Shown here: piece by piece, positions 1 through 14,799 of the stretch
How positions within the stretch are numbered: the stretch's first letter is position 1
How the letters are laid out: every line of letters begins with the position of its first letter
NCBI RefSeq assembly: GCF_000964085.1
Contig: NZ_JZRB01000008.1
Location: forward strand, 1-64,000
Reading direction: 5' to 3'
Length of the DNA: 64,000 nucleotides
Origin: Luteibacter yeojuensis
GTDB lineage: Bacteria > Pseudomonadota > Gammaproteobacteria > Xanthomonadales > Rhodanobacteraceae
Position numbers and translations under genes: made by a program
The notes under the pieces: generated by a model
Databases searched by the model: none
The model's input: the letters and a program-made list of their open reading frames with translations, nothing else
Told to the model about the DNA's origin: nothing

Positions 1-7
1 CACCCCA

Positions 8-25
8 CAAGCGCGCTCCCACAAA
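8..25. repeat. Partial family A palindromic repeat at window edge
   Basis: The first bases contain the right half of the repeat whose full form reads GCGCGCAAGCGCGCTCCCAC. It lies just past the stop codon of the hydrolase gene. Most of the element is cut off by the window edge or degraded. Confidence 0.5.
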
Positions 26-46
26 AGCAGGCCCCACAGAAGTCGG

Positions 47-883
47 TTATAGGGCCGAGTGCAGCCAGCTCGCCACGGCCTCGGGCTGCTCCAGGTGCAA
101 ATGATGCCCACCATCCATGTGCGTCACGCGGATGTTCTCCACGCAATCGATGCGCACCTGCAGGCCTTCCGGCTCGAGATAAGGCGGGTGCGGCCGCGCC
201 AGCAGCAGCGACGTGGGCGCGGCCAGGCCGAGCAACAGCGACATGATCTGCGTTTCGGCCATGCGCACGGCCGAGGGGCGTGACAGGCGCGGGTCGCTGC
301 GCCAGCTCCAGCCGCCGTCGACATCGCGCAGGCCGCGCTCGACGATGTAGTGGCTGAGCGCCGGTGCCAGGCCGCTGGCGAGGGCGCGGGCGTCGGCCGC
401 CGCGGCGATGGTGGGGAACACGCGCAGCGGGCGGTTGCCGGTGGCTTTCAATGCCATGGCATCGCGGAAGCGATCGAGCGTGCGCGAGCCGTCGTCGCCG
501 AGCGGGCCCAGGCCCTCGATGAGGGCAAGGCCACGCACGCGTTCCGGCGCCGCGATGGCGAGCAGCGTGGCGATGCCGGCACCCAGCGAATGGCCCAGCA
601 GGTGGAAGCGGGGCAGGGCGAGCGCATCGGCCGCGGCCAGCATGGCGCGCACATAGTCGACGTGCTGGTAGACGCTGGAATCCGGCAAGTGGCCAGAGTG
701 CCCGTGGCCCGGCAGGTCGAGCGCGATGACGTGGAAGCGATCGGCCAGCTTCGGCGCGAGCAAGGCGAAACTGGCGGCGTTATCCAGCCAGCCGTGCACC
801 ATCAGCAAAGGCGGCGCGTCGGGCTCGCCCCAGGCCAGGCCACCCAGCTCCAGGCCAGGAATGGAAACGGTGAGCTCACGCAC
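47..883 (-). CDS. Alpha/beta-fold hydrolase
   Basis: A predicted cytoplasmic hydrolase of about 278 residues. The protein shows the HGWLDN oxyanion-type motif near residue 29, the nucleophile elbow GHSLGAG with the catalytic serine near residue 97, and a late GGHHLHLEQP segment carrying the likely catalytic histidine, as in the MhpC/esterase branch. Substrate is not readable from the sequence. The GTG start at 883 is chosen because it overlaps the hemH stop by 8 bp and sits directly before the first beta strand. A longer upstream reading would overlap hemH in a low-complexity frame. It is probably co-transcribed with hemH by translational coupling. Confidence 0.85.
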   Translation of the reverse strand: MRELTVSIPGLELGGLAWGEPDAPPLLMVHGWLDNAASFALLAPKLADRFHVIALDLPGHGHSGHLPDSSVYQHVDYVRAMLAAADALALPRFHLLGHSLGAGIATLLAIAAPERVRGLALIEGLGPLGDDGSRTLDRFRDAMALKATGNRPLRVFPTIAAAADARALASGLAPALSHYIVERGLRDVDGGWSWRSDPRLSRPSAVRMAETQIMSLLLGLAAPTSLLLARPHPPYLEPEGLQVRIDCVENIRVTHMDGGHHLHLEQPEAVASWLHSAL

Positions 884-1997
884 CGGCGCCTGCCTTTCGC
901 GCGCGTTCGCGGGCGGCGGCGAGTTTGACGGCTTCGGCGGCGGCATCGTACGCCGGGTCGAATTCCGGCCAGCCCTGCGCGTGGGCCAGCACCAGGTCGG
1001 CCAGCGCATCGACATGCGCGGGCGCGGTATTCAGGCAGGGGATATAGCTGAGCGTTTCACCGCCGGCCTCGCGGAAGAAATCGGCGTTCTGCATGGCGAT
1101 CTCCTCGAGGGTCTCGAGGCAGTCGACGGCGAAGCCCGGGCTGATGACATCGATGCGCTTGATGCCTTTCGCGCCGAGGGCCTTCACTGTCTCGTCGGTG
1201 TAGGGGTGCAGCCAGCGCTCGCGCCCCACGCGGCTCTGGAAGCTGATGAGGGCTTCGTCTTCCGACAGGCCCAGCGCCTCGCGCAGCAGGCGCGCGGTGG
1301 CGTGGCACTGGCAGAAATAAGGGTCACCGTTGCGCACGTAGCGCTCGGGGATGCCGTGGAAGCTCATGAGCAGTTTTTCGCCACGGCCGTTCGCGGCCCA
1401 GTGGGCGCGGACGCTCTCGGCCAGCGCGGCGATGAACCCGGGGCGGTCGTGGTAATCGTTGACCTGGCGCAGTTCCGGTGGCCAGCGCAGGCCCTTCACC
1501 GTATCGGCCACCGCGTCGAAGACGCTGCCCGTGCTGGTGGCGGAGTACTGCGGGTAAAGCGGCAGCACGAGCAGGCGGCGCACGCCTTCGCGCTGCAGCT
1601 TCGCCACCACGTCGGCCACGGCGGGCTTGCCGTAGCGCATGGCCAGCGCCACATGCACCGGGCCGGGGCGGCGCCGGGCCAGTTCGGCGCCCAGCGCGGC
1701 GGCCAGTGCCTCGCTGCCCACGCGCAGGGGCGAGCCCTCGGGTGTCCAGATGCGCTGGTAGGCGTGGGCGGAGCGTTTGGGGCGGATGCGCAGGATGATG
1801 CCGTGGAGGATGAGCTTCCACGCCAGGCGGGGGTATTCGATGACGCGCGGATCGCCCAGGAACTGGGCGAGGTAGGGGCGCACGGCCGCCGCGGTAGGCG
1901 CGTCAGGTGTACCAAGATTAACCAAGAGCACCGCCGCCTTCGCCGGAAGGTCGTGGGAATGCCCGTTCAGGCCGGTATAGTTCGGGGTACCTGGCAT
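876..1997 (-). CDS. hemH: Ferrochelatase HemH
   Basis: Inserts ferrous iron into protoporphyrin IX, the last step of protohaem synthesis. The roughly 373-residue protein has the N-terminal VLLVNLGTPDAP motif, LPLYPQYSATSTGS in the first half, SFHGIPERYV with the catalytic histidine, and CLETLEEIA with the conserved glutamate. Length is slightly above the usual 320-370 residues. The ATG at 1997 leaves a short N-terminal tail before the core; an internal start closer to the LLVNLG strand cannot be excluded. It is divergent from the SYLF gene across about 106 bp and overlaps the following hydrolase by 8 bp. Confidence 0.95.
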   Translation of the reverse strand: MPGTPNYTGLNGHSHDLPAKAAVLLVNLGTPDAPTAAAVRPYLAQFLGDPRVIEYPRLAWKLILHGIILRIRPKRSAHAYQRIWTPEGSPLRVGSEALAAALGAELARRRPGPVHVALAMRYGKPAVADVVAKLQREGVRRLLVLPLYPQYSATSTGSVFDAVADTVKGLRWPPELRQVNDYHDRPGFIAALAESVRAHWAANGRGEKLLMSFHGIPERYVRNGDPYFCQCHATARLLREALGLSEDEALISFQSRVGRERWLHPYTDETVKALGAKGIKRIDVISPGFAVDCLETLEEIAMQNADFFREAGGETLSYIPCLNTAPAHVDALADLVLAHAQGWPEFDPAYDAAAEAVKLAAARERARKAGAGA

Positions 1998-2103
1998 CGG
2001 ATTCGGTGTTCGCGGGGAGAGCCCAGTCTGCCATACGTGGCCGGGTGCCTTGCGCAACACATTGCCGCGGATCCTGCCTAAAAGCGCCCAAAAGGAGCCA
2101 CCG

Positions 2104-2793
2104 ATGATCCCTCGCCTTTCCCTGCTTGCCCTGGGCCTCGCCGCCCTGGTGCCGTCCATGGCCGTCCAGGCCGCCGACCCGCCGCGCAAGCAGGCGAGCG
2201 AAGCCGTCCGCGTCCTGGACGAGATGATCAACGACGCCCCGGATAAATCCGTCCCGTCCGACCTGCTCAAGAACGCCTGCGCCGTGGCCATCATCCCCGG
2301 CATGGTGAAGGGTGGGTTCGTGTTCTCAGGCGCCAAGGGCGAGGGCGTCATCGCCGAGCGCCGCGACTGCACCGGCGAATGGTCCAACCCCAATTTCATC
2401 TCCACGGCGGCGGCGGGGGTCGGCTTCCAGGCCGGCATCCAGTCCATCGACGTCATCCTGGTCTTCCGCACGCACAAGGGCGTCGACCAGATCATCGACG
2501 GCCAGTTCACCATGGGCGCCAGCGCCTCGGCGGCCGCGGGCCCGGTGGGCCGCTCGGCCATGGCGGCCACCAATGGCAAGATGAACGCCGAGATCTACAC
2601 CTATTCGCGCGCCAAGGGCCTTTTTGCCGGCATCTCCCTCGATGGTTCCCGCATCAGCATCGATGATGACTCCAACGAGGAGATCTACGGCAAGGGCATC
2701 ACGGCGCGGCGCATCTTCGAGGGCGGTGTGACGAACGTCCCAAGCGAGGTGGTCGCATTCCGGGATAAACTTGAGGAGTACACTCAGAAGTAA
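2104..2793 (+). CDS. Exported SYLF/Ysc84 lipid-binding domain protein
   Basis: About 229 residues starting with a typical signal peptide that ends near VQAADP. The rest is a SYLF (Ysc84, DUF500) domain, seen in the ACAVAIIPGMVKGGFVFSG segment, the GVGFQAGIQSIDVILVF segment and the closing YSRAKGLFAGISLDGS. Family members bind phosphoinositide or other acidic lipids; in bacteria the role is unknown and periplasmic or outer-membrane association is inferred. A Shine-Dalgarno AAGGAG lies at about 2091, which decides the start. The gene precedes tatABC with a 72 bp gap and could share its transcript. Confidence 0.88.
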   Translation: MIPRLSLLALGLAALVPSMAVQAADPPRKQASEAVRVLDEMINDAPDKSVPSDLLKNACAVAIIPGMVKGGFVFSGAKGEGVIAERRDCTGEWSNPNFISTAAAGVGFQAGIQSIDVILVFRTHKGVDQIIDGQFTMGASASAAAGPVGRSAMAATNGKMNAEIYTYSRAKGLFAGISLDGSRISIDDDSNEEIYGKGITARRIFEGGVTNVPSEVVAFRDKLEEYTQK

Positions 2794-2865
2794 TCCCGTT
2801 CCGTGCGGCGCCCCGCGGGCGCCGCACCCGTCCCACAGGTACCCCCGGGGTGCCCCGAGGTTCCC

Positions 2866-3111
2866 ATGAGCATTACCCACATCGTCCTCCTGCTGCTGGT
2901 CGTCGTCCTCATCTTCGGCACCAAGAAGCTCCGTAACATCGGCTCGGACCTCGGCGGGGCCATGCGCGACTTCAAGAAGGGCATGGATGGTGGCGACGAG
3001 GAGGAAGAACGCCGCCGCCGCGATGCCGAGAAGCTCCGCGCGGACACCACGGCCGCGCCGCAGGAAAACGTCCGGCGCGAGAGCACCGAGACCCACGACC
3101 GCACGCCCTGA
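2866..3111 (+). CDS. tatA: Sec-independent translocase subunit TatA
   Basis: An 81-residue pore-forming subunit of the twin-arginine export system. It has one N-terminal membrane helix followed by the conserved [16 protein letters not shown] hinge and amphipathic helix, then a charged tail rich in Glu and Arg. It is the first of three contiguous tat genes, which supports TatA rather than TatB, as does the FGTKKL motif (TatB has GPERLP). The start ATG lies just before the membrane helix. Confidence 0.95.
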   Translation: MSITHIVLLLLVVVLIFGTKKLRNIGSDLGGAMRDFKKGMDGGDEEEERRRRDAEKLRADTTAAPQENVRRESTETHDRTP

Positions 3112-3126
3112 CGGGCACCCCGCGCC

Positions 3127-3573
3127 ATGATCGAGATCAGCTTCGGCAAGCTGCTGCTGCTCGCCCTGGTGGCGCTCATCGTCCTCGGCCCCGAGCGCCT
3201 GCCGCACGCCGCCCGCACGGCGGGTGCGCTGCTGCGCCGCGTGCGCAACGGCTGGGATAGCGTCAAGTCCGAGGTGGAGCGCGAGATCCAGGCCGAGGAG
3301 ATCAAGCGCACCCTGCGCGAGACGGCCGAGACGGCCCGCAGTGCCCAGAACGATGCGCAACAGGGGTTCCGCGATGCCCAGCAGGGGTTTCGCGACGCCC
3401 ACGAAGGTGTCACGGGCGCCTTCAAGGACACCGGGGCGCAGGTGCGCGATGCTTACACCGATGCCCAGGCCGGCCACGCGGGCCGGCGCGAACCCGACCC
3501 GGAGCGCGACATGCTCCCGCTGAACCAGGGCGGCGATGCGCCCGGCCGGAACGAACCGCATGACCGCACGTGA
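3127..3573 (+). CDS. tatB: Sec-independent translocase subunit TatB
   Basis: A 148-residue TatB, which with TatC forms the twin-arginine signal receptor. It begins [19 protein letters not shown] and carries the TatB hallmark LGPERLP at the end of the membrane helix. The C-terminal half is a long charged helix with two tandem copies of the unit QQGFRDA near residue 80, an internal duplication. It starts 15 bp after tatA and its last 14 bp overlap tatC. Confidence 0.95.
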   Translation: MIEISFGKLLLLALVALIVLGPERLPHAARTAGALLRRVRNGWDSVKSEVEREIQAEEIKRTLRETAETARSAQNDAQQGFRDAQQGFRDAHEGVTGAFKDTGAQVRDAYTDAQAGHAGRREPDPERDMLPLNQGGDAPGRNEPHDRT

Positions 3574-4312
3574 TCCGTCGGCCGAAGACCAGCTTGAGGA
3601 AGGCCTGTTCTCCCACCTGATCGAGCTCCGCGGCCGCCTGCTGCGGGCCATCGTCGTGCTGCTCGTCGTGCTGCTCGCCCTGGTGCCCCTCGCCAACCAC
3701 CTGTATGCGGAGCTGGCGAAGCCGCTGGTCGAAAAGATGCCCAATGGCGCGCATCTCATCGCCACCGAGGTGGCCGCGCCCTTCGTCACGCCATTGAAGC
3801 TCGCATTCTACGTGGCGCTGTTCATCAGCATGCCGATGATCCTGTACCAGCTCTGGGCCTTCGTCAGCCCCGGCCTGTACAAGCACGAGAAACGCCTGGC
3901 CCGGCCGCTGCTGGTGGCATCGCTGGTGCTGTTCTACGCGGGCTGCGCCTTCGCGTACTTCGTCGTCATGCCGGCCGCGTTCAAGTTCCTCAACGCGGTG
4001 ACGCCCGATGGCGTGGCCATGATGACGGACATCACGCACTACCTCGATTTCGTCACCCTCATGTTCTTCGCCTTCGGGCTCTGCTTCGAGGTGCCGGTGG
4101 CCGTGGTGATCCTGGCCGCCATCGGCGTCGTCGACGCCGAAAAGCTCAGCAAAGGCCGCGGCTACGCCATCGTCGGCGCCTTCGCCATCGCCGCTTTCAT
4201 CACCCCGCCCGACCTGCTGTCGATGGTGATGCTCGCGGTGCCGATGTGCCTGCTTTATGAACTGGGCCTGCTTTCGGTACGCTTCCTGCTGAAGGCCCCC
4301 ACCCGGGAGTAA
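3560..4312 (+). CDS. tatC: Sec-independent translocase subunit TatC
   Basis: A polytopic inner-membrane protein of about 250 residues with six predicted membrane segments. The N-terminus carries the conserved signal-binding segment [13 protein letters not shown], and the body contains [26 protein letters not shown] and the late ITPPD motif, all diagnostic of TatC. The ATG at 3560 is preferred over an upstream in-frame start at 3536 because it gives the family-typical acidic N-terminal tail. It overlaps tatB by 14 bp, so the three tat genes form one operon. Confidence 0.95.
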   Translation: MTARDPSAEDQLEEGLFSHLIELRGRLLRAIVVLLVVLLALVPLANHLYAELAKPLVEKMPNGAHLIATEVAAPFVTPLKLAFYVALFISMPMILYQLWAFVSPGLYKHEKRLARPLLVASLVLFYAGCAFAYFVVMPAAFKFLNAVTPDGVAMMTDITHYLDFVTLMFFAFGLCFEVPVAVVILAAIGVVDAEKLSKGRGYAIVGAFAIAAFITPPDLLSMVMLAVPMCLLYELGLLSVRFLLKAPTRE

Positions 4313-4317
4313 GCGCG

Positions 4318-4929
4318 ATGGCCGGTACCCGCGGCTGGCTGGCCGTCAAGGGCAAGGAGGGCGCGGCGGTACTCGCCGAGCTTGACCTCGTCGGCAACGG
4401 TGATACCTACCCGCTGGCGCAACGCGGCGCATGCATCGCGCTGCCCAACGGCTGGTTCGTGGTCATCACCCGCTTCGCATCGCCCCTGCTCACCGAGGAT
4501 TCGCTGCTGCCGCTATCGAAGGGCTGCAAGGTGGTGGCCGTGCAATGGGATGAGGCCTCCATCAGCGTGGCCACGGCGTGGGAGGACGGCAAGCCTGCCT
4601 GGCACGTCGAGCACAACGGCGAAAGCGGGGTCCGCGTGCTGGTCACCAGCGGCGAGCTGCCGCCGCCGTTCGACAGCCTGCACGCCCGCTTCGAGGCCGA
4701 GCAGGATGCGGCCGACATGGCGGGCGATGACGTGGATTGCTTCCACGCCTTGCCCGTCGAACTGGCCGAAACCATCACCGGGTTCGAATACGACCTGGCG
4801 GCCAAGGCCTACGGCGTGCCCGCGTTCGACGGCTGGAAGATGGGGCAAGAGGCCATTCCGCGCGCCGCCTCGCGGCGGTTGCAGCGGCGCATGGCGCGGT
4901 CGGCCAAGCCGTGGTGGCGGTTCTGGTAG
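4318..4929 (+). CDS. Conserved hypothetical protein downstream of tatC
   Basis: A 203-residue protein with no signal peptide or membrane helix. The N-terminal part looks like a beta-rich domain (GWLAVKGKEGAAVLAELDLV, then a segment about writing or reading a value). It contains VELAETITGFEYD near residue 145 and ends in an unusual basic-aromatic tail, KPWWRFW. I do not recognise a family. It starts 6 bp after tatC and is probably part of the tat transcript, which is the only functional hint. Its TAG stop abuts a palindromic repeat. Confidence 0.75.
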   Translation: MAGTRGWLAVKGKEGAAVLAELDLVGNGDTYPLAQRGACIALPNGWFVVITRFASPLLTEDSLLPLSKGCKVVAVQWDEASISVATAWEDGKPAWHVEHNGESGVRVLVTSGELPPPFDSLHARFEAEQDAADMAGDDVDCFHALPVELAETITGFEYDLAAKAYGVPAFDGWKMGQEAIPRAASRRLQRRMARSAKPWWRFW

Positions 4930-4930
4930 G

Positions 4931-4998
4931 GCATCGCGCGCAAGCGCGCTCCCACCGAAAGCCAGTGCCCCTCGTGGGAGCGCGCTTGCGCGCGATGG
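4931..4998. repeat. Inverted pair of family A palindromic repeats
   Basis: Two copies of a GTGGGAGC-GCGCTTGCGC-GCGATG element facing each other across about 20 bp, filling the gap between two convergent genes. The RNA would fold into a long hairpin on either strand. This is a REP/BIME-like arrangement and may protect 3' ends or stop transcription of both genes. Confidence 0.85.
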
Positions 4999-5001
4999 CT
5001 C

Positions 5002-6357
5002 TCACCGCCGGTTAAGCGCCAGCCCCTTCAACACATTCAGGGCCTGCGACAGCGCGTAATCCTCCAGCGCCAGCTTGCCATCATCGTCGCTGGCCGCCTT
5101 GTCGCCGTCCGATGCCTTCTCGTTGGCCAGGTGGTTCGGCAGGTCAGCCTCGGAGCCGATCAGCGAGGGCGCCGTGTCGCTCTTGTTCACCGCCAGGTCG
5201 GCCAGGGCGATATCGGGCTTGATGCCTTCCGCCTGGATCGACGTGCCGTTGGGCGTGTAGTACCGCGCCGTGGTGATCTTCACCGCGCTGTCCTGGTCGA
5301 GCGGCAGCACGGTCTGCACCACGCCCTTGCCGAACGTGCGCCGGCCCATGATGAGCGCGCGGTGGTTGTCCTTCAGGGCGCCAGAGACGATCTCCGCCGC
5401 CGAGGCGGTGCCGTTATCGGCCAGGATGACGATGGGCGCGCCCTTGAGCATGTCGCCCGGGTGCGCGTCGAAATGCAGGTTGGCGTCGGGCAGGCGGCCC
5501 TTCGTGGTGACGATGGTGCCTGAATCGAGGAAGGCATCGGCCACGCCCACCGCGGTGGTGAGCAGCCCGCCCGGGTTCGAGCGCAGGTCGAGCACGGCGC
5601 CGCGCGGCGCACCGTTCTTCTTGATGTAATCGCCGAGCTTCGTTTCCATATCCGTGGCCGTATCCTCCTGGAACTGGCTGAGGCGGATGTAGACATAGCC
5701 CGGCTCGAGCTGGCGCACCTTCACCGACGTGACATTGATGCGCTCGCGCACCAGCGGCATGTCGATGGGCTTGTCGGATTTCTCGTGCAGGATGGTGAGC
5801 ACCACCTTCGAGCCCGGGTCGCCGCGCAGCTTCTTGAAGGCGTCGTCGATGTTCTGCTGGTCGACGACCATGCCATCGACCTTGAGGATGGTATCGCCCG
5901 GCTTGATGCCCGCGCGCGATGCCGGCGTGTCGTCGATGGGCGACACGATCTTCAGCATGCCGTCGACCTGCAGCACCTCGATGCCCAGGCCGCCGTACTG
6001 GCCGGTGGTGTCTTCGTCCAGTTCGTCCAGGCCCTCCTTGTCCAGGTACTCGCTGTGCGGGTCCAGGTTCTGCAGCATGCCGGAGATGGCGGCTTTCATG
6101 ATCGTCTTGTTGTCGAGCTTCTCGACGTAGGCCTGCTGGATGATGTGGTACACCCGCGTGAAATTGCGGATGTCATCCAGGTCGACGCTGTCGTCGGCCT
6201 TCGCGGCCACGGCCGCCGCCGCGCTGCCCGACGCGGCGGGCGCATCGGGTTGCCGCACGGGGGCTTTTTTCTGGGCCTGGTCCTGCGCGGTGGCCGGCAA
6301 CGCCAGCGCGCCGGCGAGGGCCAGGGCAAGGGCGAGGCGAAGGGGGTGCTGGCGCAT
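5002..6357 (-). CDS. ctpA: S41-family carboxyl-terminal processing protease
   Basis: A periplasmic serine protease of 451 residues. A signal peptide ends near ALPATAQ, followed by a low-complexity linker. The body has an S41 N-terminal helical part, a PDZ domain around residues 115-190 (GGLGIEV...GIKPGDTILKVDG) and a catalytic domain with serine in DNGTASAAEIV and lysine in the RTFGKGVVQT segment. This is the CtpA/Prc-like group that cleaves C-termini of exported proteins and, in related bacteria, murein hydrolases. It lies 14 bp after envC on the same strand, an arrangement common in proteobacteria that links it to cell separation. Confidence 0.93.
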   Translation of the reverse strand: MRQHPLRLALALALAGALALPATAQDQAQKKAPVRQPDAPAASGSAAAAVAAKADDSVDLDDIRNFTRVYHIIQQAYVEKLDNKTIMKAAISGMLQNLDPHSEYLDKEGLDELDEDTTGQYGGLGIEVLQVDGMLKIVSPIDDTPASRAGIKPGDTILKVDGMVVDQQNIDDAFKKLRGDPGSKVVLTILHEKSDKPIDMPLVRERINVTSVKVRQLEPGYVYIRLSQFQEDTATDMETKLGDYIKKNGAPRGAVLDLRSNPGGLLTTAVGVADAFLDSGTIVTTKGRLPDANLHFDAHPGDMLKGAPIVILADNGTASAAEIVSGALKDNHRALIMGRRTFGKGVVQTVLPLDQDSAVKITTARYYTPNGTSIQAEGIKPDIALADLAVNKSDTAPSLIGSEADLPNHLANEKASDGDKAASDDDGKLALEDYALSQALNVLKGLALNRR

Positions 6358-6371
6358 GCCTGTCTCCGGGG

Positions 6372-7547
6372 TCAGTGCTTTTTCGCGAACCAGCCGCGCG
6401 CGTCGATGGGCTTGCCACCCTGGCGCAGCTCGAAATACGCGCCGTTGTCGCCGGCCGGCGCCGCGGCGGTGCCGACGGCTTCGCCGGCCTCCACCATGTC
6501 GCCCACGCCGTGCAGCAGCGTCTCGTTGTTGCCATACATGCTCATGAAGCCGTTGCCGTGGTTCACGATGATCATCATGCCGTAGCCGCGCAGGAAGTTG
6601 GCGAAGACCACGCGGCCACGGGCCACGGCCTTCACCTCGCTGCCGCGCGGCGCCACGATGATGACGCCGTTGCCGTACGCGTGGACGGGGCCATTGGCGG
6701 GCCAGGGCAGGTTGCCGCGCAGGTTGCCCAGCGCCGGGCCCGCCGGGGCGCCCTTGGGCGCCGGTGCCGGCTCGGCCGCCTTCGCGGCCTCGTCGATCAC
6801 CCTCTGCAGCTTTGCCACCAGGGCGTTCATGTCCTGCTCGTTCTGCTTCAGCGCGGCCATGCGCTGGCCCTGGTCCTTGTACTTCGCATCGGCCTCGGCC
6901 ACGAGCTTTTGCTGGTCGGTGCGTTGCTTTTCGAGGTCGCCCGCACGTTTTTGCCGCTCCGCTTTCGTCGCCTCCAGCTTCTGCTGCTCGGCGGTGATCG
7001 CGTTTTCGACATCCTGCAGGCGGGAAAGATCCGCGAGGAGGCCCTTGATGCGCTCGACGCGGTTCTCCTGGAAATAGCGCGAGTAGGCCAGGGCACGCGA
7101 GATGCGGTCGATGTCCTCGTCGCCCAGCAGCAGTTGCAGGTCGGACCCGCGGCCCAGGGTGTAGGTGGCGCGCAGGAGATCGTCCAGGGCGCCCTTGTGC
7201 TTGCCCAGGTCGCCCTGCATGGCCGCGCGCTGCTGGTTCAGCTGGTCGAGGTCGTGCTGGCGCTGGGCCAGCTCGCCGTCGGTTTCGCGCACCGCCCGCG
7301 CCGCCGCCGAGACCTCCTCGGCTTTCTTCGCCAGGCCCGCGTTGGCGCTATCGCGGGAATTGGCCGTTTCACGCTGGTCCTTCGTGAGCGCCTCGATCTG
7401 CTGGCGCACGCCCTGCAGCTTCTGCCGGGCCTCGTCCTGCTCGGCCCGGGCCTTGCCATCCTGCGCGGCATGGGCCGGCGGGTTGGGGGCAAGGCTGGCG
7501 GCGGCGAGGGCGAGGCAAAGGGCGGGGCGACGGAAGTTTGGGCGCAT
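6372..7547 (-). CDS. envC: Murein hydrolase activator EnvC
   Basis: A periplasmic divisome protein of about 391 residues that switches on amidases at the septum. A signal peptide ends near AHAAQDG, then come long coiled coils (about residues 25-260) and a C-terminal LytM/M23-like domain. That domain lacks the first zinc-binding HxxxD and has AYFELR where active M23 enzymes have HxH, so it is a degenerate activator, as in E. coli EnvC. The ATG at 7547 is chosen because it begins the signal peptide; upstream extensions run into a repeat. It pairs with the downstream protease gene. Confidence 0.92.
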   Translation of the reverse strand: MRPNFRRPALCLALAAASLAPNPPAHAAQDGKARAEQDEARQKLQGVRQQIEALTKDQRETANSRDSANAGLAKKAEEVSAAARAVRETDGELAQRQHDLDQLNQQRAAMQGDLGKHKGALDDLLRATYTLGRGSDLQLLLGDEDIDRISRALAYSRYFQENRVERIKGLLADLSRLQDVENAITAEQQKLEATKAERQKRAGDLEKQRTDQQKLVAEADAKYKDQGQRMAALKQNEQDMNALVAKLQRVIDEAAKAAEPAPAPKGAPAGPALGNLRGNLPWPANGPVHAYGNGVIIVAPRGSEVKAVARGRVVFANFLRGYGMMIIVNHGNGFMSMYGNNETLLHGVGDMVEAGEAVGTAAAPAGDNGAYFELRQGGKPIDARGWFAKKH

Positions 7548-7619
7548 CGGGGGATTATGACCCAAGCAGAGGCGGCGCATGGGCCCTGCATGGCCCCCTT
7601 GGGGCGCTTCGAGCCCTTG

Positions 7620-7686
7620 TGTGGGAGCGCGCTTGCGCGCGATGTACTTGCCGCAAGCCCTATCGCGCGCAAGCGCGCTCCCACAG
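7620..7686. repeat. Inverted pair of family A palindromic repeats
   Basis: Left copy reads GTGGGAGCGCGCTTGCGCGC followed by GATG; the right copy is its reverse complement about 20 bp away. It lies in the 348 bp divergent gap between envC and gltB, which otherwise holds only the gltB leader and a possible promoter. Confidence 0.85.
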
Positions 7687-7759
7687 GGGAGTTGAGGGGG
7701 CGCCGGCGGGCTCCAGCGTGACGTGAGACGTAAGTATTTCGTTCGGACGTCCAAATGCT

Positions 7760-7789
7760 TTGACGCAACGCGGCAATTGTGTGTACCTT
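7760..7789 (+). promoter_or_regulatory. Possible sigma-70-type promoter for gltBD
   Basis: TTGACG at 7760-7765 and TACCTT at 7784-7789 are separated by 18 bp and lie about 100 bp before the gltB start. The -35 is good and the -10 is weak. No second candidate of similar quality is seen in this gap. Confidence 0.4.
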
Positions 7790-7895
7790 CGGGGGCATGC
7801 CCTTCGCGTGCATGTGAGGTCGGCCGTTCCTGGCCGGGGGGCCTCGTGCACGCGGCAAGTTCCCAGCACAACCGTATGCCACGAGGAGGCGGAAG

Positions 7896-13872
<5,977 letters not shown>

Positions 13873-13928
13873 CCAAGGGAAAATAAGCGCACAATGGCCA
13901 CCATGCCCTCCACGGCCCCCTTTCGCCC

Positions 13929-14690
13929 ATGTGCCTGATCGCTTTCGCATGGCGCGCGCACCCGCGCTGGCGCCTTGTCCTGCTCGGTAATCGCGATGAG
14001 TTCCACGCCCGCCCCACGGCGCCGCTGGCGCACTGGGACGAAGCCCCGCAGGTGGCGGCCGGCCGCGATCTCGAGGCCGGCGGCACGTGGATCGGCGTCG
14101 CGCCCCACGGCCGTGCCAGCGTCATCACCAACGTACGCGACCTGAAAGCCGACCACAGCGGCATGTCGCGCGGCCTGCTCGTCGCCGATTACCTTGGCTC
14201 GAACCTGCCCGCGGCGGTGCACGCGCAAGAACTTGCCGCCACCGCGAAGGATTACCGCCCCTTCAACCTGCTCACGTTCGACCACGAACACGCGTTCTAC
14301 CTCGGCAACCAGCCCGAAGCGCGCTACGAGCAGGTCACCGATGGCGTGCACGGCCTCTCCAACGCCGACTTCAACGCACCGTGGCCGAAGACGCGCGCGC
14401 TGGTGCACCGCCTCGAAGCGTGGATCGAGGAAGGCCGCGACGACACGGACTCACTGTTCCGCATGCTCTCCGACCAGGGCCGCTGGCCCGACGACCTGCT
14501 GCCCGACACAGGCATCGGCATCGAGCGCGAACGCTTCCTCTCCAGCGCGTTCATCGTCGGCGAGAACTACGGCACCCGTGCCAGCACGGTGATCCTCGTG
14601 GGCCACGACGATGCCGCCACCATCATCGAGCGCCGCTTCGGCCCCAACGGCACACCCGCCGGCGAAACCCGCCTCGACCTGGCTCCATAG
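13929..14690 (+). CDS. NRDE-family (TANGO2-like) protein
   Basis: A 253-residue protein of the NRDE family. It starts MCLIAFAW, with the conserved Cys2 that resembles an Ntn-hydrolase nucleophile after methionine removal, followed by LLGNRDEFHARPTAPL, the motif that names the family, and GGTWIGV. Eukaryotic TANGO2 is linked to haem or lipid handling; the bacterial role is unsettled. It stands alone between gltD and the SDR gene. Confidence 0.9.
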   Translation: MCLIAFAWRAHPRWRLVLLGNRDEFHARPTAPLAHWDEAPQVAAGRDLEAGGTWIGVAPHGRASVITNVRDLKADHSGMSRGLLVADYLGSNLPAAVHAQELAATAKDYRPFNLLTFDHEHAFYLGNQPEARYEQVTDGVHGLSNADFNAPWPKTRALVHRLEAWIEEGRDDTDSLFRMLSDQGRWPDDLLPDTGIGIERERFLSSAFIVGENYGTRASTVILVGHDDAATIIERRFGPNGTPAGETRLDLAP

Positions 14691-14799
14691 GCCTCGATCC
14701 TTCGCACTGAGGCAAAAGTCTTTCGCCCCGCCAGCGATTGATCCAAGCCCCTATCGCCCCGACGATGTTGGAATCACCTTTCCTACGTCGGAGCCACCC

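Noticed and set aside
2050-2579. N-terminal extension of hemH across the SYLF gene
   Set aside because: The extra residues are the antisense of the SYLF gene; the ferrochelatase core begins after 1997.
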